Part shown: one piece after another, positions 1-10,489 of the stretch
Numbering within the stretch: position 1 is the stretch's first letter
Layout: every line of letters starts with the position of its first letter
From: Paragorgia papillata
Taxonomy: Eukaryota; Cnidaria; Anthozoa; Scleralcyonacea; Coralliidae
NCBI GenBank assembly: GCA_035771165.1
Contig: JAWNZC010000285.1
Span: forward strand, 1,912,501 to 1,976,500
Direction of reading: 5' to 3'
DNA: 64,000 nt
Translations under genes and position numbers: made by a program
Notes under the pieces: generated by a model
Database searches by the model: none
Seen by the model: the letters and a program-made list of their open reading frames with translations, nothing else
What the model was told of the DNA's origin: nothing

Positions 1-635
1 GTTTCCACCAGGTAAATCACTTGCTATTAACAGGTAATACAAGCACTACAAATACACTGTGGCTAACACTGCAACAATCAATGTAATCCCAGTCAGGGTT
101 GTACAAATTTACAATGACTGGTGCATAATGCTGAGTAAATTGAATGTCGTATTATTGGTGGTATATCATGCAAAGTCATGTCAGATGTTCAGAAAGGAAC
201 ATACTAGTTGTATAAGGAAAATATAAAACAGCAATTAGCCACAACAGCCACTTTCAGGTAGGGATCCACCATTACAAGTTTATTTCCTACTACCTCCTCG
301 AGCAAAAAGTCCCAGGCTAAAAATGTCCATTCCCTCCATGCCGTATTGCCGTAGTTGGGCTTATTTTCGGCGCTTCGAACGACTCTGATCTACTCCCGCT
401 TAACGGAAAATTTCATTTCTGTTACAGAAGTATTCCAAAAACGTTCTCCCCGTTCTGAACACTCCGAAAAACATTTTAAATTTAGTTTTAACTCTTTCCT
501 TGTTTGGCGCACTCGTGTTGTCAGCCATGTTGATTCGTATTTCTATCTAGACTGCATGACCGAGTTATATAAAACGTTGACCAACTGCGCCCGCACAAGT
601 GGGAGAAAATCGCGTTGATCTGACCACCGGTATAG
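1..635. other. No gene recognised
   Basis: I see no convincing coding region, RNA gene or mobile element here. An open frame at 355-618 has no recognisable domain and no splice context, so it is treated as chance. The stretch ends in a short tandem repeat. Confidence 0.5.
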
Positions 636-795
636 GGTGTCCTGAAGGAGCCTGAGAATGAATGATGTATGCATAAATAATGAGATTAGGGTTAGGTGGT
701 CCCAAAGGAGCCTGAGAAATAATGACGTATGCATAAATAATGAGATTAGGCGAGGAGGTCCCAAAGGAGCCTGAGAATGAATAAATAATAAGTTG
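636..795. repeat. Tandem repeat, ~60-bp unit, about 2.6 copies
   Basis: The word CCCAAAGGAGCCTGAGAA recurs, with small changes, at about 641, 701 and 760. Each copy is followed by ATGCATAAATAATGAGATTAGG. The spacing is 60 then 59 bases and the last copy is truncated. It directly precedes the LINE relic. Confidence 0.8.
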
Positions 796-835
796 AATAT
801 TTAATGAGGCGGCATCCCTTTGGGGTCTATAGTGG

Positions 836-2081
836 GGGTATCACTACTTGCACCTGCTCAATTTTATTTATATTTCGTTTCTTATATGGAGACCATACTG
901 GGCTAGCATATTCAAGAGTTGACCTCACCCAAGTGGAATAAAGCAAACGCTTTACAGTGTTATCGTCAATGTCTCTTGAAGTTCGATACAATAGATCCAG
1001 CATCCTCTGGGCTTTAGCAACTATGTTATCTGTGTGGATATTCCAAATCAAAGTTTTAGAAAGCCACACACCCAATTTTTTTTGCGCACTGAACAACAGA
1101 CAACTGTGAAGAGCCCAAATAATACAGCCGATCATATGTTGTGCGAGTTCTAACAACTCTCAATACCTTACATTTTTCAACATTAAACTCCATGCACCAG
1201 TTGATTGACCAATCGTACAAAGCATTAAGATCCTCCTGCAATCTATCCTGATCAACACTGTTGAGGATAACTCGAAAACACTTAGAATCGTCAGCAAATA
1301 AAGGTAAGTGTGATCCTTGAGAGATTACATCAGGCAAGTCGTTGATATATATCAGGAATACGAGCGGTCCAAGGACCGAACCCTGAGGAACACCGGATGA
1401 TACAGGCAGCCATTCAGAAGTAAATGCATCAAGAATGACAAGATGGCGCCTCTTAGAAAGATAAGAGCGAAAGCAAGAAAGCAAGGGGTCCCGGATACCG
1501 AACAGGTGAAGCTTATAAAGTAATTTAGAATGGGGCACATGATCAAAGGCCTTGGCAAAATCAAGATACACTAAATCAACTTGCTGTTTATTATCCAAAG
1601 ATTGAGCAAGTAAATGAACAACTTGAGTAAGCTGCGTAACACTAGAACGTCTAGGATAAAAGCCATGTTGCGAAGTAGTAAGTTTGTGCAAAAGAAAATT
1701 GAAAAGTTCACCATAAACACATTTTTCCAAAATCTTGGACAACTGTTCGAACAAGGCGATACCTGTGGTTAACTACTACAGACTTTCTGCCAGCTTTATG
1801 AATTGGTACTAAGTTTGCATCTTTCCACTGAGTCGGAAATTCACCCATACTAAGATATTTATTAAATATCTAGTTAATGGAGTTGCAATGGCATTTCCAC
1901 ATTCCTCTAAAAGCCTAGAAGGAATCCCACAACTAGCTTTGTGAATATCTAAAGAATGAAGCGCCTTGTACTTAATTAGCTTCTTGATCTCTGCACGTAA
2001 ACGACGAAATTTAGTCCACATATAAACTGTATCACGCGATTTAGCCTTATGCCTCAGGGTATTCTTTATCCTAAGCAGCAA
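836..2081 (-). pseudogene. LINE reverse transcriptase fragment
   Basis: The segment at 1754-1056 has the RT signature: QHGF near its start, the catalytic block LDFAKAFDHV, the template-grip block GVPQGSVLGPLVFL and the catalytic FADD at the turn. The aspartates are intact. The following tail, with ending text resembling STLEYASPVW, continues in another frame from 1156, so there is a frameshift near 1100. Upstream, 2081-1809 holds the linker with KASCGIPSRLL, where GPDGIPSRLL-like sequence is usual; a deletion has joined two parts of the linker. It is a dead copy, in the same orientation as its endonuclease. Confidence 0.8.
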
Positions 2082-2246
2082 AACAATTTCTCTGTCAACC
2101 CACGGTGGCCGATTGATGTTACTAACGCATTTTCGTTACAAATTGGTCAATAATTGAGTAGAATAATTTCGTCCATTTCTCCAGACTATTGTTGATGTCG
2201 TCATTATCAAGGAAAACGTCGTCCCAAGAGATTCACAATTTTAATT

Positions 2247-3160
2247 TTATAATTTAAAATTATAAGTGACATGCTTAACTTGTCTAAGGCGTCTCACTTT
2301 AGTCAAGATATGAAAATTAACGGCAAGATGATCAGAATCAAGAATATCTTGTGTAACACTCAACTCAGAGACATCGTCAGGATAATCACACAATAATAAA
2401 TCCAAAATCGAAGCACAATTATCATTATTTCTAGTAGGCTCATCAACTAATTGAGTAAGAAAATAAGAATCAATCAGTTGACAAAAATCAGTCGCAATGC
2501 CAGAATCACCAATATCTGTATTCGTCTTCCAATTTATGTGGGGATAGTTAAAATCTCCAAGAAAGTACGAGCCAGATCTTTCGCTGCCATCAGTATATAA
2601 GTGAGCCAATAATGCAGTAAAAGACTCGTTAAACTTAGCAAAATCAGGTGGTCTGTAACAGACACATAAGGTCAATTTCCTTAAGTTTGATGGAAGCAGT
2701 TCACAAACAAGAATTTCGGCACCCACAGGCTCACTTTCACGCCGCCTAAAACTAAGAATATTTTATTCGATGGCCAAGAGAACACCTCCCACTCGCCGCC
2801 CATCATCACGGTCACGCAGGTAAATTGTGTATTGACTTCCAGGTAAAATCTCACTGTCTTGTATGTCAGGCCTTAACCAAGTTTCCGTAACAGCGACAAC
2901 ATCAAGATTTCTGCCAAATATCAAAGCTTGAAACTCATTCAACTTATTACAGATTGAACGAGCGTTCAATAAACAACAGTTAAGTCCAATTTCATGAGAG
3001 TAATATGTTTGGTCATGGAAATTGGTCATCCAAGAATGTAAACCAGAGCGAACCAGATAATGGCGTATCATTAACATTGTTCGAGAACGTCTTTCTACCA
3101 AGATTGTCCACAGGTTGGGGTCCTGGATTTAGGCTAACATCGCCACTAGCCTTATTCGTA
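2247..3160 (-). pseudogene. LINE endonuclease fragment with 2A-like leader
   Basis: The endonuclease-exonuclease-phosphatase fold is recognisable from NARSICNK, TETWL, FLGDFNYP and the late SDHLAV motif, which supply the expected catalytic Asn, Glu, Asp and His residues. One in-frame stop near 2763 interrupts it. Just upstream, in another frame, lies GDVSLNPGP (about 3141-3115), a variant of the 2A translational-skipping motif D-x-E-x-NPGP known from some CR1-type LINEs. The glutamate is replaced by serine here, so activity is doubtful. Confidence 0.7.
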
Positions 3161-3320
3161 TTAACTGGAAAGTCGAGTTTGAGTTGGCATAACGACTCAA
3201 TCTACCCGTAAAGTACACTTTAACTTGTAAATAGGCGAAGTTATAATGACGCTTAATTATTAATCCCAGGAAGAAACCACAAATTCGATTGTAAGACATT
3301 CCAGTGCAATATTCGTTCAG

Positions 3321-3764
3321 TAATTTCCTTCTCCGGCAGACGAACACCATCTGAACTATCTTGCTGCCCAAACTTCAAAGTATTTACAACAAACCAAACG
3401 ATAAATATCTCGAGGCTAAACGAGAGCATGTCATTACACATGTCATTATTGATATCTGTCACAACAGGTACCTTGCCACGTTGCTTTTAGATTGAAGCTT
3501 TCAGAATCACCATATGCTTCTTGTATGGTCTTGACGACTTGTTTTGCTAGCTGGTCGGCACAACCCCCAGAAACACCGTCTGTACTCAAAGAATCTACTG
3601 GATAAACTTCAGGTGAATTCACAGGAATTGCGACACGCTTTCCACTGACAACTGGGCATATCATAATGGCGTGGTTGGAAATTCGATGAGAGGTGCTTTT
3701 ATCACAACAAACGTAGAAATGAGGTTAGTCGAAGGCAAGGGTTTGGCAATTTCATTGACTGTTG
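3321..3764 (-). other. Unassigned stretch between LINE and Gypsy element
   Basis: A 72-residue minus-strand open frame (3446-3664) has no domain that I recognise. The stretch may be the left half of the older sequence that the Gypsy element split, because the minus-strand reading from the right flank runs across the target site into 3769 and a little beyond. No function is proposed. Confidence 0.3.
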
Positions 3765-3769
3765 GTCAA

Positions 3770-3918
3770 TGTGATAGAGTGACACACCCCCTGTTGTGAT
3801 TGGTTGGAAGGAAAATGTACACGAGGGTTGTCGTCGTGAGAGCGCGAGCTAGAAGGAAGGGTGTTATTTTGTGAATAAAAGATATACATTTATTTATTGT
3901 CTGACTGACTCTACCACA
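3770..3918 (+). repeat. 5' LTR of the Gypsy element
   Basis: This 149-bp direct repeat starts TG and ends CA. It contains AATAAA within GTGAATAAAAGATA, a likely polyadenylation signal. The target duplication GTCAA lies immediately outside at 3765-3769. The sequence after it (TTTGGTGGCAGCGG) is where the tRNA primer site should be; I cannot name the tRNA. Confidence 0.93.
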
Positions 3919-4068
3919 TTTGGTGGCAGCGGTGTCGGAGTTGCACTGAAGGAAAATCCCAGTAAGTCGCGAACCCATTTGATTACACCGCTCAAGTGAA
4001 CTGGTATAGTCTCATCGTCTGGACAATAGCCTACGAGCGAGTAAACAAGTTTTATTAAACCGTATATA

Positions 4069-7000
4069 ATGGCACAGAGCCTTCGAAGTCGACGGGAAAA
4101 TTCCCCCGATGATGCTAGCTCAGTACAAGGCCATCAGGATTCGTCTTCAAATGACTTACTTGACTTTATGAAGATGATGGCTGAAGAAAGGAAGCAAGAA
4201 CGCGAAGCTGAACAACGGCGCCAAGAAGCGGATTTACAACGCTTTCACGAACTCTTCTCAACCATGCGGCAAAGACAGGAACAGGTCGATAAAAATCGTG
4301 ATGAGGAGCAACAACGCAAAGAGGAAACCGAACTTCGCAACCGTGTTGAACGAGACCAACGCGAAAACGACGAGAAACGACAATGGGAAGAGCGGTTGGA
4401 AAACGAACGGCGAGAATGGTTCACTACTTTCCGACCTGAGTTGTCTAGCCGTGAGCCCAATTTGAAGCGCATGGTTCACAATGATGACATGGAGAACTTT
4501 TTGACAATGTTTGAAAGAGTCGCGACGGCTTATAAGTGGAAAGACGACATGTGGGCTTTGAAATTAGCTCCCTTGCTTATCGGACCAGCTCAAGCAGCGT
4601 TTGCGAACATGGCAAAAGAGGATTCAACCGACTATCACAAGGTAAAAGCCGCGATCCTGAAACGCTACGATATCAACGAGGAAACGTATCGGCAACGCTT
4701 CCGTACAGCGCGTCCAAAGCCAAACGAGAGCTTTACCGAGTTTCAAGTGCGAATCCGTGATTTGTTTACGAAGTGGACCCATTCAGACACTTGTCAGGTC
4801 CCGAAATTGGTCGATACCTTGATCCTCGAACAAGTTCTAAACTCATTCCCCACAACTCTACAAGTTTGGGTTAGAGAACAGAAACCGAAGTCACCAGCCG
4901 AGGCAGCTGAATTGGCAGACAATTATCTCCTAGCAAGGAAAGCGACACCGTCTGGCGAACCCCCAAGATGTTATCTATGTAAACAACCTGGTCACTTTGC
5001 TCGCGAATGTCCCGAAACACCGCTACCTCGTCGAAACACAAAACCACCACCGGACAGCAAAACACTAGGACCAAGGGATTTTCAGACCAAACCAAAGGAC
5101 ATTCGTTGTTTTTCATGCCAACAACTCGGACACATTTCTACACAGTGCCCAGCCAAGCGTAACCCTAGCAATGGATCAAGTTACTTCGCACAGACAATAC
5201 GGAACAAAACAAACAATGATATTTTTAGATCTCTGCCGGAAAACGAGTTTCGCTGCACAGGAACTGTCGAAGGTCAAGATGTAGAGATTCTTTCAGATAC
5301 GGGTTGCTCCAAAACGTTGGTTCATGCTGAATTGGTCGCCAAAGAGAAACTCAATTGGGAAAGAACAGTCAAACTTTGTTGTGCACATGGGAATGTTGAG
5401 ACCTACCCGACAGCGGAAATTAACATTGTGGTTAACAACAACAGTTACACTTTAACCGCCGGCGTTTGCCCCAATTTACCTCGACCAGTTCTCCTGGGCC
5501 GTGATATCGGTAACTTACTCGAACTGGCCATTCAGGCGGAGGCCGCTTTCGGCGTTTTTACCAGAGCGCAAACCCGTCGTAATGAAAAGCAAGTGGCAGT
5601 GGAACGCGTACGCGAAATGGTTTGCCAAGTTAAATCGCTGGAGGAAATTTCTTCCCAAGAAGACAACCAAATAACTGAACCATCGCCATCCTCTACAAAA
5701 TCTACAACACAGGCTGAAGACACCGGCATTCAATTCCCGGAAGAATTTTTCTCACCGGACAATGACCTTTTTGTCGCGAACACAAAGCGTAGAAATTCGA
5801 AGGCCCTGAAAAGAAAGGCGAAGCGCACATTTGCTCAAACGAATGTACCAACGATTTCCAATGAATCTCCATCGACGGCGGTCATCCATAATCCGGGTCA
5901 GGATCGCAGTGCTGACAACAACCAACTGTCTGGGTCTCCCATTGATACCTCGCAATTTACGTATGACCGTGTGGAACTTCAGAAGCTACAGAGAGAGGAT
6001 GCCACATTAGAGAAAATGCGCCAATGTGCTGAAGGAAAAGAAACATCTAACAAAGACAACATTTCCTTCCAATATGTAAATGATATCTTGTATCGACGAT
6101 GGCAGACAACGAATCCACAGAGGGACCATCTTGGCGAAGAGTATGACCAGATCGTATTGCCCAAGCCCTACCGTCGCAAGGTTCTTGAAATGGCCCATGA
6201 CATCCCGATGGCTGGTCACCTTGGCAAGAAGAAAACAACAGAACGAATCCTGCGGCGTTTTTACTGGCCCCGAATGTTCCATGACATTCAAGAGTACTGC
6301 AAATCTTGTGAGGTGTGCCAGAAGACCAGTAAGAGCAAACAAAATGCCAAAGCCAAACTGATTCCACTACCCATCATTGCAGAGCCATTTTCCCGTATCG
6401 CCATGGATATCGTTGGTCCACTAGATCGCAGTTCTTCTGGAAATCGCTACATTCTGGTTGTATGCGATTACGCGACGCGTTATCCGGAGGCGATACCTAT
6501 GCGAAGCTGTGAAGCCGAGAAAATTGCTGAGGAGCTGCTCAAGATTTTCTCCAGAGTTGGCATTCCAAAAGAAGTCCTCACCGATCAAGGCTCTAATTTC
6601 ACATCCAAATTCCTGGCACAAATCTACCAACAACTGGGTATCCAAGCACTTAAAACCAGTCCTTATCATCCACAATGTGACGGCTTAACCGAGCGATTTA
6701 ATGGAACATTGGTTTCTATGCTACGACGTACGACAAAAGATAACCCCAAGGCATGGGATAAGATGTTACCTTACATCTTGTTTGCTTATCGCGAGGTCCC
6801 ACAACTCTCAACTGGCTTCTCTCCGTTCGAGCTATTATATGGCAGAGATGTTCGTGGACCACTAGACATTCTGAAAGAATCATTCGAAGGCGCCACAGAG
6901 GAATCGGAATGTGTGTTATCTTACCTTCTACGTACAAGAGAAACCCTGGGTCAGATGTCTGAGATTGCCCAAGCAAACTTGGCAAAAGCACAAGCAAAAC

Positions 7001-8724
7001 AAAAGTTATGGTATGACAAAACCGCTCGAGAGAAGGAGTTCCAACCTGGTCAGCAAGTTTTGGTACTTCTGCGTTCCAGCACCAGCAAACTCCATGCAGA
7101 GTGGCAAGGCCCCTACAATATCATTAAGAAGATTGGTCCAGTAAACTACCAAGTTGATATGAGCGACAAACAGAAGAATCTACGTATATTCCATGTCAAC
7201 ATGTTGAAGGAGTGGCACCAACCAACCAACACCGGTTTCTACTCTAACGCAAGTCCTACCGGCGACGATGACCACGCCGAAGATATCTGTGACGATATAC
7301 CTACACCAAAAAGCTCCAAATCGGCAGGAAACGTAACTATCAACGCTGCTCTTGATGACCGCAAGAAAGCACAGCTTCAAACAGTCATACATGAATTTAC
7401 AGATGTTATCCAAACCTCACCTGGCCGAACTGACACATGTACTCACAAGATAGTTACAACAGAAGTTCAGCCCATTCGCCAACGACAGTACCGGCTACCA
7501 CAGTCACAAATGCAGACCGTCAAAGACGAACTAACGAAAATGCAAGAAATGGATATCATCGAACCTTCTCGAAGTGAATGGGCAGCTCCAATAGTCCTCG
7601 TTCCAAAACAGGACGGCACAGTTCGCTTCTGTGTCGACTACCGTCGCTTAAACGCAGTATCCCGCTTTGATGCTTATCCAATGCCCCGGACAGATGACAT
7701 TATCGATAAGCTCGGAAAGGCGCAGTACATTTCTACCATTGATTTGACGAGGGGATATTGGCAGATCCCAATGGACGAAACATCAAAAGAGAAAACCGCA
7801 TTTGTGACACCGTTCGGGCTCTACCAGTTCAAGACCATGCCATTTGGTCTACACGGTGCGCCGGCGACATTCCAAAGGATGATGGACGCTATCCTCCACG
7901 GTACAGAAGAGTTCTGTGATGCCCTTCTTGACGACATTGTCATATTCAGCACCACCTGGAATGACCACGTATCACACATCTGCGAGATATTAGAGCGCCT
8001 CCGCCAAGCTGGATTGACAGCTAATCCAAAGAAATGCAGTTTTGCCATGGCACACGTCAATTTCCTGGGACATACAGTTGGTGGTGGTACTGTGGAACCA
8101 CAAACAACCAAGGTAACTGCGGTTCAACAATTTCCGAGACCTGCAACGAAGACGGAAGTTCGGTCCTTCCTGGGGTTAACGGGATATTACCGGAAGTTTA
8201 TACCTGACTACGCCACCATTGCTGCCCCTCTATCCGACCTGACTAAGAAGAGTAACCAAACGTTCTGCTGGAATGAAGAGTGCGAGCTGGCATTTAAGCG
8301 GCGTAAGGAGATCCTTATTTCATCACCAGTTCTGCATAATCCCGATTTTGACAAAGAATTTATACTCCAGACCGACGCATCACTACGAGGAATTGGTGCA
8401 GTTTTGACGCAAGTGGACAGCGACGGCGACGAACATCCGGTAGTCTACCTCAGTCGCAAGCTACTCCCAAGGGAACAACGATACTCTGCCACTGAAACAG
8501 AATGCTTGGCTATTGTTTGGGCAATTGAAACTCTCCGCGTTTATCTGTATGGCCGACACTTTCAAGTTGTCACTGACCACAAAGCTCTCCAGTGGCTCGA
8601 CCGAATGCAGAACACAAACAACCGTTTGACCAACTGGTGTTTAAAGTTACAGCAGTATAGCTTCAACGTGGTTCATCGAAGTGGCAAAGATAATCTTAAT
8701 GCAGACTCTTTATCCCGGATTTAA
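4069..8724 (+). CDS. Gag-Pol polyprotein, order gag-PR-INT-RT-RNaseH
   Basis: This is a single 1,551-residue frame with no gag-pol frameshift. Residues 40-130 form a charged coiled coil, followed by a gag capsid-like region. Two CCHC zinc knuckles start near residues 301 and 347. The aspartic protease motif is LSDTGCS, with Asp near 410. Integrase follows: HHCC zinc site (His 710 and 717, Cys near 747 and 750), then the DD35E core (Asp 780, Asp 839, Glu 875) and a GPY/F-type module near 1015. RT comes next with Asp 1225 and LLDD (Asp 1288 and 1289), then RNase H beginning QTDAS (Asp about 1436). It ends NADSLSRI shortly before the 3' LTR. All catalytic acids that I checked are present, so the protein may be functional. 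No envelope gene is seen. Confidence 0.93.
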   Translation: MAQSLRSRRENSPDDASSVQGHQDSSSNDLLDFMKMMAEERKQEREAEQRRQEADLQRFHELFSTMRQRQEQVDKNRDEEQQRKEETELRNRVERDQRENDEKRQWEERLENERREWFTTFRPELSSREPNLKRMVHNDDMENFLTMFERVATAYKWKDDMWALKLAPLLIGPAQAAFANMAKEDSTDYHKVKAAILKRYDINEETYRQRFRTARPKPNESFTEFQVRIRDLFTKWTHSDTCQVPKLVDTLILEQVLNSFPTTLQVWVREQKPKSPAEAAELADNYLLARKATPSGEPPRCYLCKQPGHFARECPETPLPRRNTKPPPDSKTLGPRDFQTKPKDIRCFSCQQLGHISTQCPAKRNPSNGSSYFAQTIRNKTNNDIFRSLPENEFRCTGTVEGQDVEILSDTGCSKTLVHAELVAKEKLNWERTVKLCCAHGNVETYPTAEINIVVNNNSYTLTAGVCPNLPRPVLLGRDIGNLLELAIQAEAAFGVFTRAQTRRNEKQVAVERVREMVCQVKSLEEISSQEDNQITEPSPSSTKSTTQAEDTGIQFPEEFFSPDNDLFVANTKRRNSKALKRKAKRTFAQTNVPTISNESPSTAVIHNPGQDRSADNNQLSGSPIDTSQFTYDRVELQKLQREDATLEKMRQCAEGKETSNKDNISFQYVNDILYRRWQTTNPQRDHLGEEYDQIVLPKPYRRKVLEMAHDIPMAGHLGKKKTTERILRRFYWPRMFHDIQEYCKSCEVCQKTSKSKQNAKAKLIPLPIIAEPFSRIAMDIVGPLDRSSSGNRYILVVCDYATRYPEAIPMRSCEAEKIAEELLKIFSRVGIPKEVLTDQGSNFTSKFLAQIYQQLGIQALKTSPYHPQCDGLTERFNGTLVSMLRRTTKDNPKAWDKMLPYILFAYREVPQLSTGFSPFELLYGRDVRGPLDILKESFEGATEESECVLSYLLRTRETLGQMSEIAQANLAKAQAKQKLWYDKTAREKEFQPGQQVLVLLRSSTSKLHAEWQGPYNIIKKIGPVNYQVDMSDKQKNLRIFHVNMLKEWHQPTNTGFYSNASPTGDDDHAEDICDDIPTPKSSKSAGNVTINAALDDRKKAQLQTVIHEFTDVIQTSPGRTDTCTHKIVTTEVQPIRQRQYRLPQSQMQTVKDELTKMQEMDIIEPSRSEWAAPIVLVPKQDGTVRFCVDYRRLNAVSRFDAYPMPRTDDIIDKLGKAQYISTIDLTRGYWQIPMDETSKEKTAFVTPFGLYQFKTMPFGLHGAPATFQRMMDAILHGTEEFCDALLDDIVIFSTTWNDHVSHICEILERLRQAGLTANPKKCSFAMAHVNFLGHTVGGGTVEPQTTKVTAVQQFPRPATKTEVRSFLGLTGYYRKFIPDYATIAAPLSDLTKKSNQTFCWNEECELAFKRRKEILISSPVLHNPDFDKEFILQTDASLRGIGAVLTQVDSDGDEHPVVYLSRKLLPREQRYSATETECLAIVWAIETLRVYLYGRHFQVVTDHKALQWLDRMQNTNNRLTNWCLKLQQYSFNVVHRSGKDNLNADSLSRI

Positions 8725-8883
8725 GAGAACAGTCAAACTATACTGAACATTAACTTAACGTTGCAGATAGCACGGGATGTTTATAATTCCGTTTCTATGA
8801 GTTAACTTTATAAACCTTTTAACGAAGTCTCCTCGGACAGTTGACATTATTGTTAAAATAAAATTTACAAATTTTATTTCCTG

Positions 8884-8896
8884 AAGGAGGGGGAAG
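8884..8896 (+). other. Polypurine tract
   Basis: The run AAGGAGGGGGAAG directly precedes the 3' LTR. This is the position and composition expected of the primer for plus-strand DNA synthesis. Confidence 0.8.
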
Positions 8897-9045
8897 TGTG
8901 ATAGAGTGACACACCCCCTGTTGTGATTGGTTGGAAGGAAAATGTACACGAGGGTTGTCGTCGTGAGAGCGCGAGCTAGAAGGAAGGGTGTTATTTTGTG
9001 AATAAAAGATATACATTTATTTATTGTCTGACTGACTCTACCACA
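8897..9045 (+). repeat. 3' LTR of the Gypsy element
   Basis: It matches the 5' LTR over its full 149 bp by eye and is followed by the second copy of the GTCAA target duplication at 9046-9050. Confidence 0.93.
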
Positions 9046-10297
9046 GTCAAGCCACATATTTACTGCAGAGACAATTTCATTGAAATGGTTTCTACTGTGG
9101 CCAAGATCACCCAGGTCACTTCCTGTAGCAATATGTGCTGCTATTTGGTGTTCAAATTGCTGAGCTGCTGATTTTGACTTTTCCACAGACAATGCTATCC
9201 GTATCAGGTTTTCGGTTACCTACAGTTACCTCCAGTCCTCCAGCTGCATACTGAAGTGCTTCAAAGTGAAGTTGGGAATATTCTCCATTGCAGGATATAC
9301 GCTGTTTGACTTCATTCTTTAGGCCATACCAATAATTATTGCCTTCCTTTTATTATACTCTGTCTTCTCTGGAGATAAAAGAAGTCCTGATGACAATGAC
9401 CCTGAATATTTTCCTATTCCTCTGAGTGCAAAGCAGTTGGAAGCATGTTTCGCATCTTAAGACTGAAGGACTATTTTCCCATGATTTCCACCGTAGAATT
9501 TAATTGCTGGAATTGATTGTGTCAAGTCCATGTTGTTGTTTACTTTCTTCCAATCAGTGGCATCATTCTTTTGAAGAAGGCTGGATGCTTTGATTTTAAC
9601 TCTTTCATTGTTTTCATCATTTCATCCATTTCGGAATTCAATAGGCTCACAGTCACATCCTGCTCACAAGCACAAGAGTTACGTGAAACTGCATCTTGGC
9701 AGACTTGGTCGTTCTTATCAACTACATCAGCAGTATCAAGTTCTTCAGCAGCTGGCTCGGCTGTTGTTAGTTCAGTGTCTGATGTTCATCCATTTCGGAA
9801 TTCAATAGGCTCAAAGTCACATCCTGCTCACAAGCACAAGAGTTACGTGAAACTGCATCTTGGCAGACTTGGTCGTTCTTATCAACTACATCAGCAGTAT
9901 CAAGTTCTTCAGCAGCTGGCTCGGCTGTTGTTAGTTCAGTGTCTGATGTCCTTACTTCGTTGCTTGAAGTAGTCATGCTTGATTTCGTTCCAGGTTGTCC
10001 ATAAACTCGGCATCGTTACAGCTTGCATAATACTTTTCCCTTGTGGAAGAGACTTCTTTGCCCCTGGAATCAAAGTTTACAATGTTAATTTGAGATGATG
10101 TTAATTGAGGGTGACGTCGCAAAACATGTATCTTTTGTAGAGATGTCCCTTCTGCTCATAACATAGATATTTGGTTCCATGCCTTTTTCGAAGCATGTTA
10201 GGCATACACAATGGGTTTTCCATTCATTTTTGTACCTGCGCAGCAGATATATTGCTACCGTGTTGTGTGTTTGTGTGTTAACTTTTTGTGTAACCAC
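9046..10297 (-). pseudogene. Degenerate BED-finger protein, probably mobile-element derived
   Basis: On the minus strand, pieces in shifting frames read as one old protein. From the right, a CxxC stretch (CLTCFEKG) is followed after a frame change by RRHPQL, which together look like a BED-type zinc finger. Then come NFDSRGKEVSSTREKYY, an acidic Thr/Glu-rich linker, DEMMKTMKELK and, at 9192-9046, a segment ending AVNMWLD. Several stops and a 164-bp tandem duplication break it. The Gypsy element is inserted downstream. BED fingers are common in hAT transposases and their relics; I cannot name the family more closely. Confidence 0.4.
9621..9948. repeat. Tandem duplication of 164 bp
   Basis: Positions 9621-9784 are repeated at 9785-9948 with almost no change (GGCTCACAG against GGCTCAAAG). 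The unit is not a multiple of three, so it shifts the frame of the minus-strand relic that it lies in. The near identity implies a recent event. Confidence 0.9.
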
Positions 10298-10489
10298 TGA
10301 CCTGTAGTGTGTGCTGCTGTGTAACTATAACCAATGCGCGACGATTAAATCAGGGCCAATCAAAGCTCACAATTTTTTGGCGTCACCTGCGAGCTGTCAG
10401 GAAACTATTTTTAATCCGATCGTGTTTACAAAATTTCGTCCGCCATATCACGACGTCCTCCGAAGCGACAAAGTTTTGGGTTAAAATAC

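Larger units (their letters stand above)
836..3320 (-). mobile_element. Degenerate CR1-like non-LTR retrotransposon (LINE)
   Basis: Read on the minus strand, this relic carries the usual order: a leader with a 2A-like NPGP motif (about 3150-3115), an apurinic-type endonuclease (3101-2247), a linker, and a reverse transcriptase (1754-1056) running into the maturase-like tail (1156-836). The parts lie mostly in one frame but are broken by in-frame stops near 2763 and 2247, an internal deletion in the linker near 1960-1980, and frameshifts near 1100 and 1760. The 3' end is missing, because the tail stops where the tandem repeat begins. The element cannot encode a working protein. Assignment to the CR1/jockey group rests on domain order and the RT motifs. 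Confidence 0.8.
3770..9045 (+). mobile_element. Complete Ty3/Gypsy LTR retrotransposon with integrase upstream of RT (Gmr1-like order)
   Basis: The element is 5,276 bp. Both LTRs are 149 bp, begin TGTGATAG and end CTACCACA, and I see no difference between them. It is flanked by the direct repeat GTCAA (3765-3769 and 9046-9050). A purine-rich tract (8884-8896) abuts the 3' LTR. One long frame encodes gag, protease, integrase, RT and RNase H in that order. In most Gypsy elements integrase is last; integrase before RT is the Copia order and, within Gypsy, marks the Gmr1-type lineage described first from deuterostomes. Matching LTRs, an intact frame and a clean target duplication point to recent insertion. 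Confidence 0.93.

Noticed and set aside
355..618. 87-residue open frame near the left end
   Set aside because: No domain, no splice or promoter context, and composition like its non-coding surroundings.
3770..9045. Endogenous retrovirus with envelope
   Set aside because: The long frame ends in RNase H 172 bases before the 3' LTR; there is no room for or trace of an env gene.
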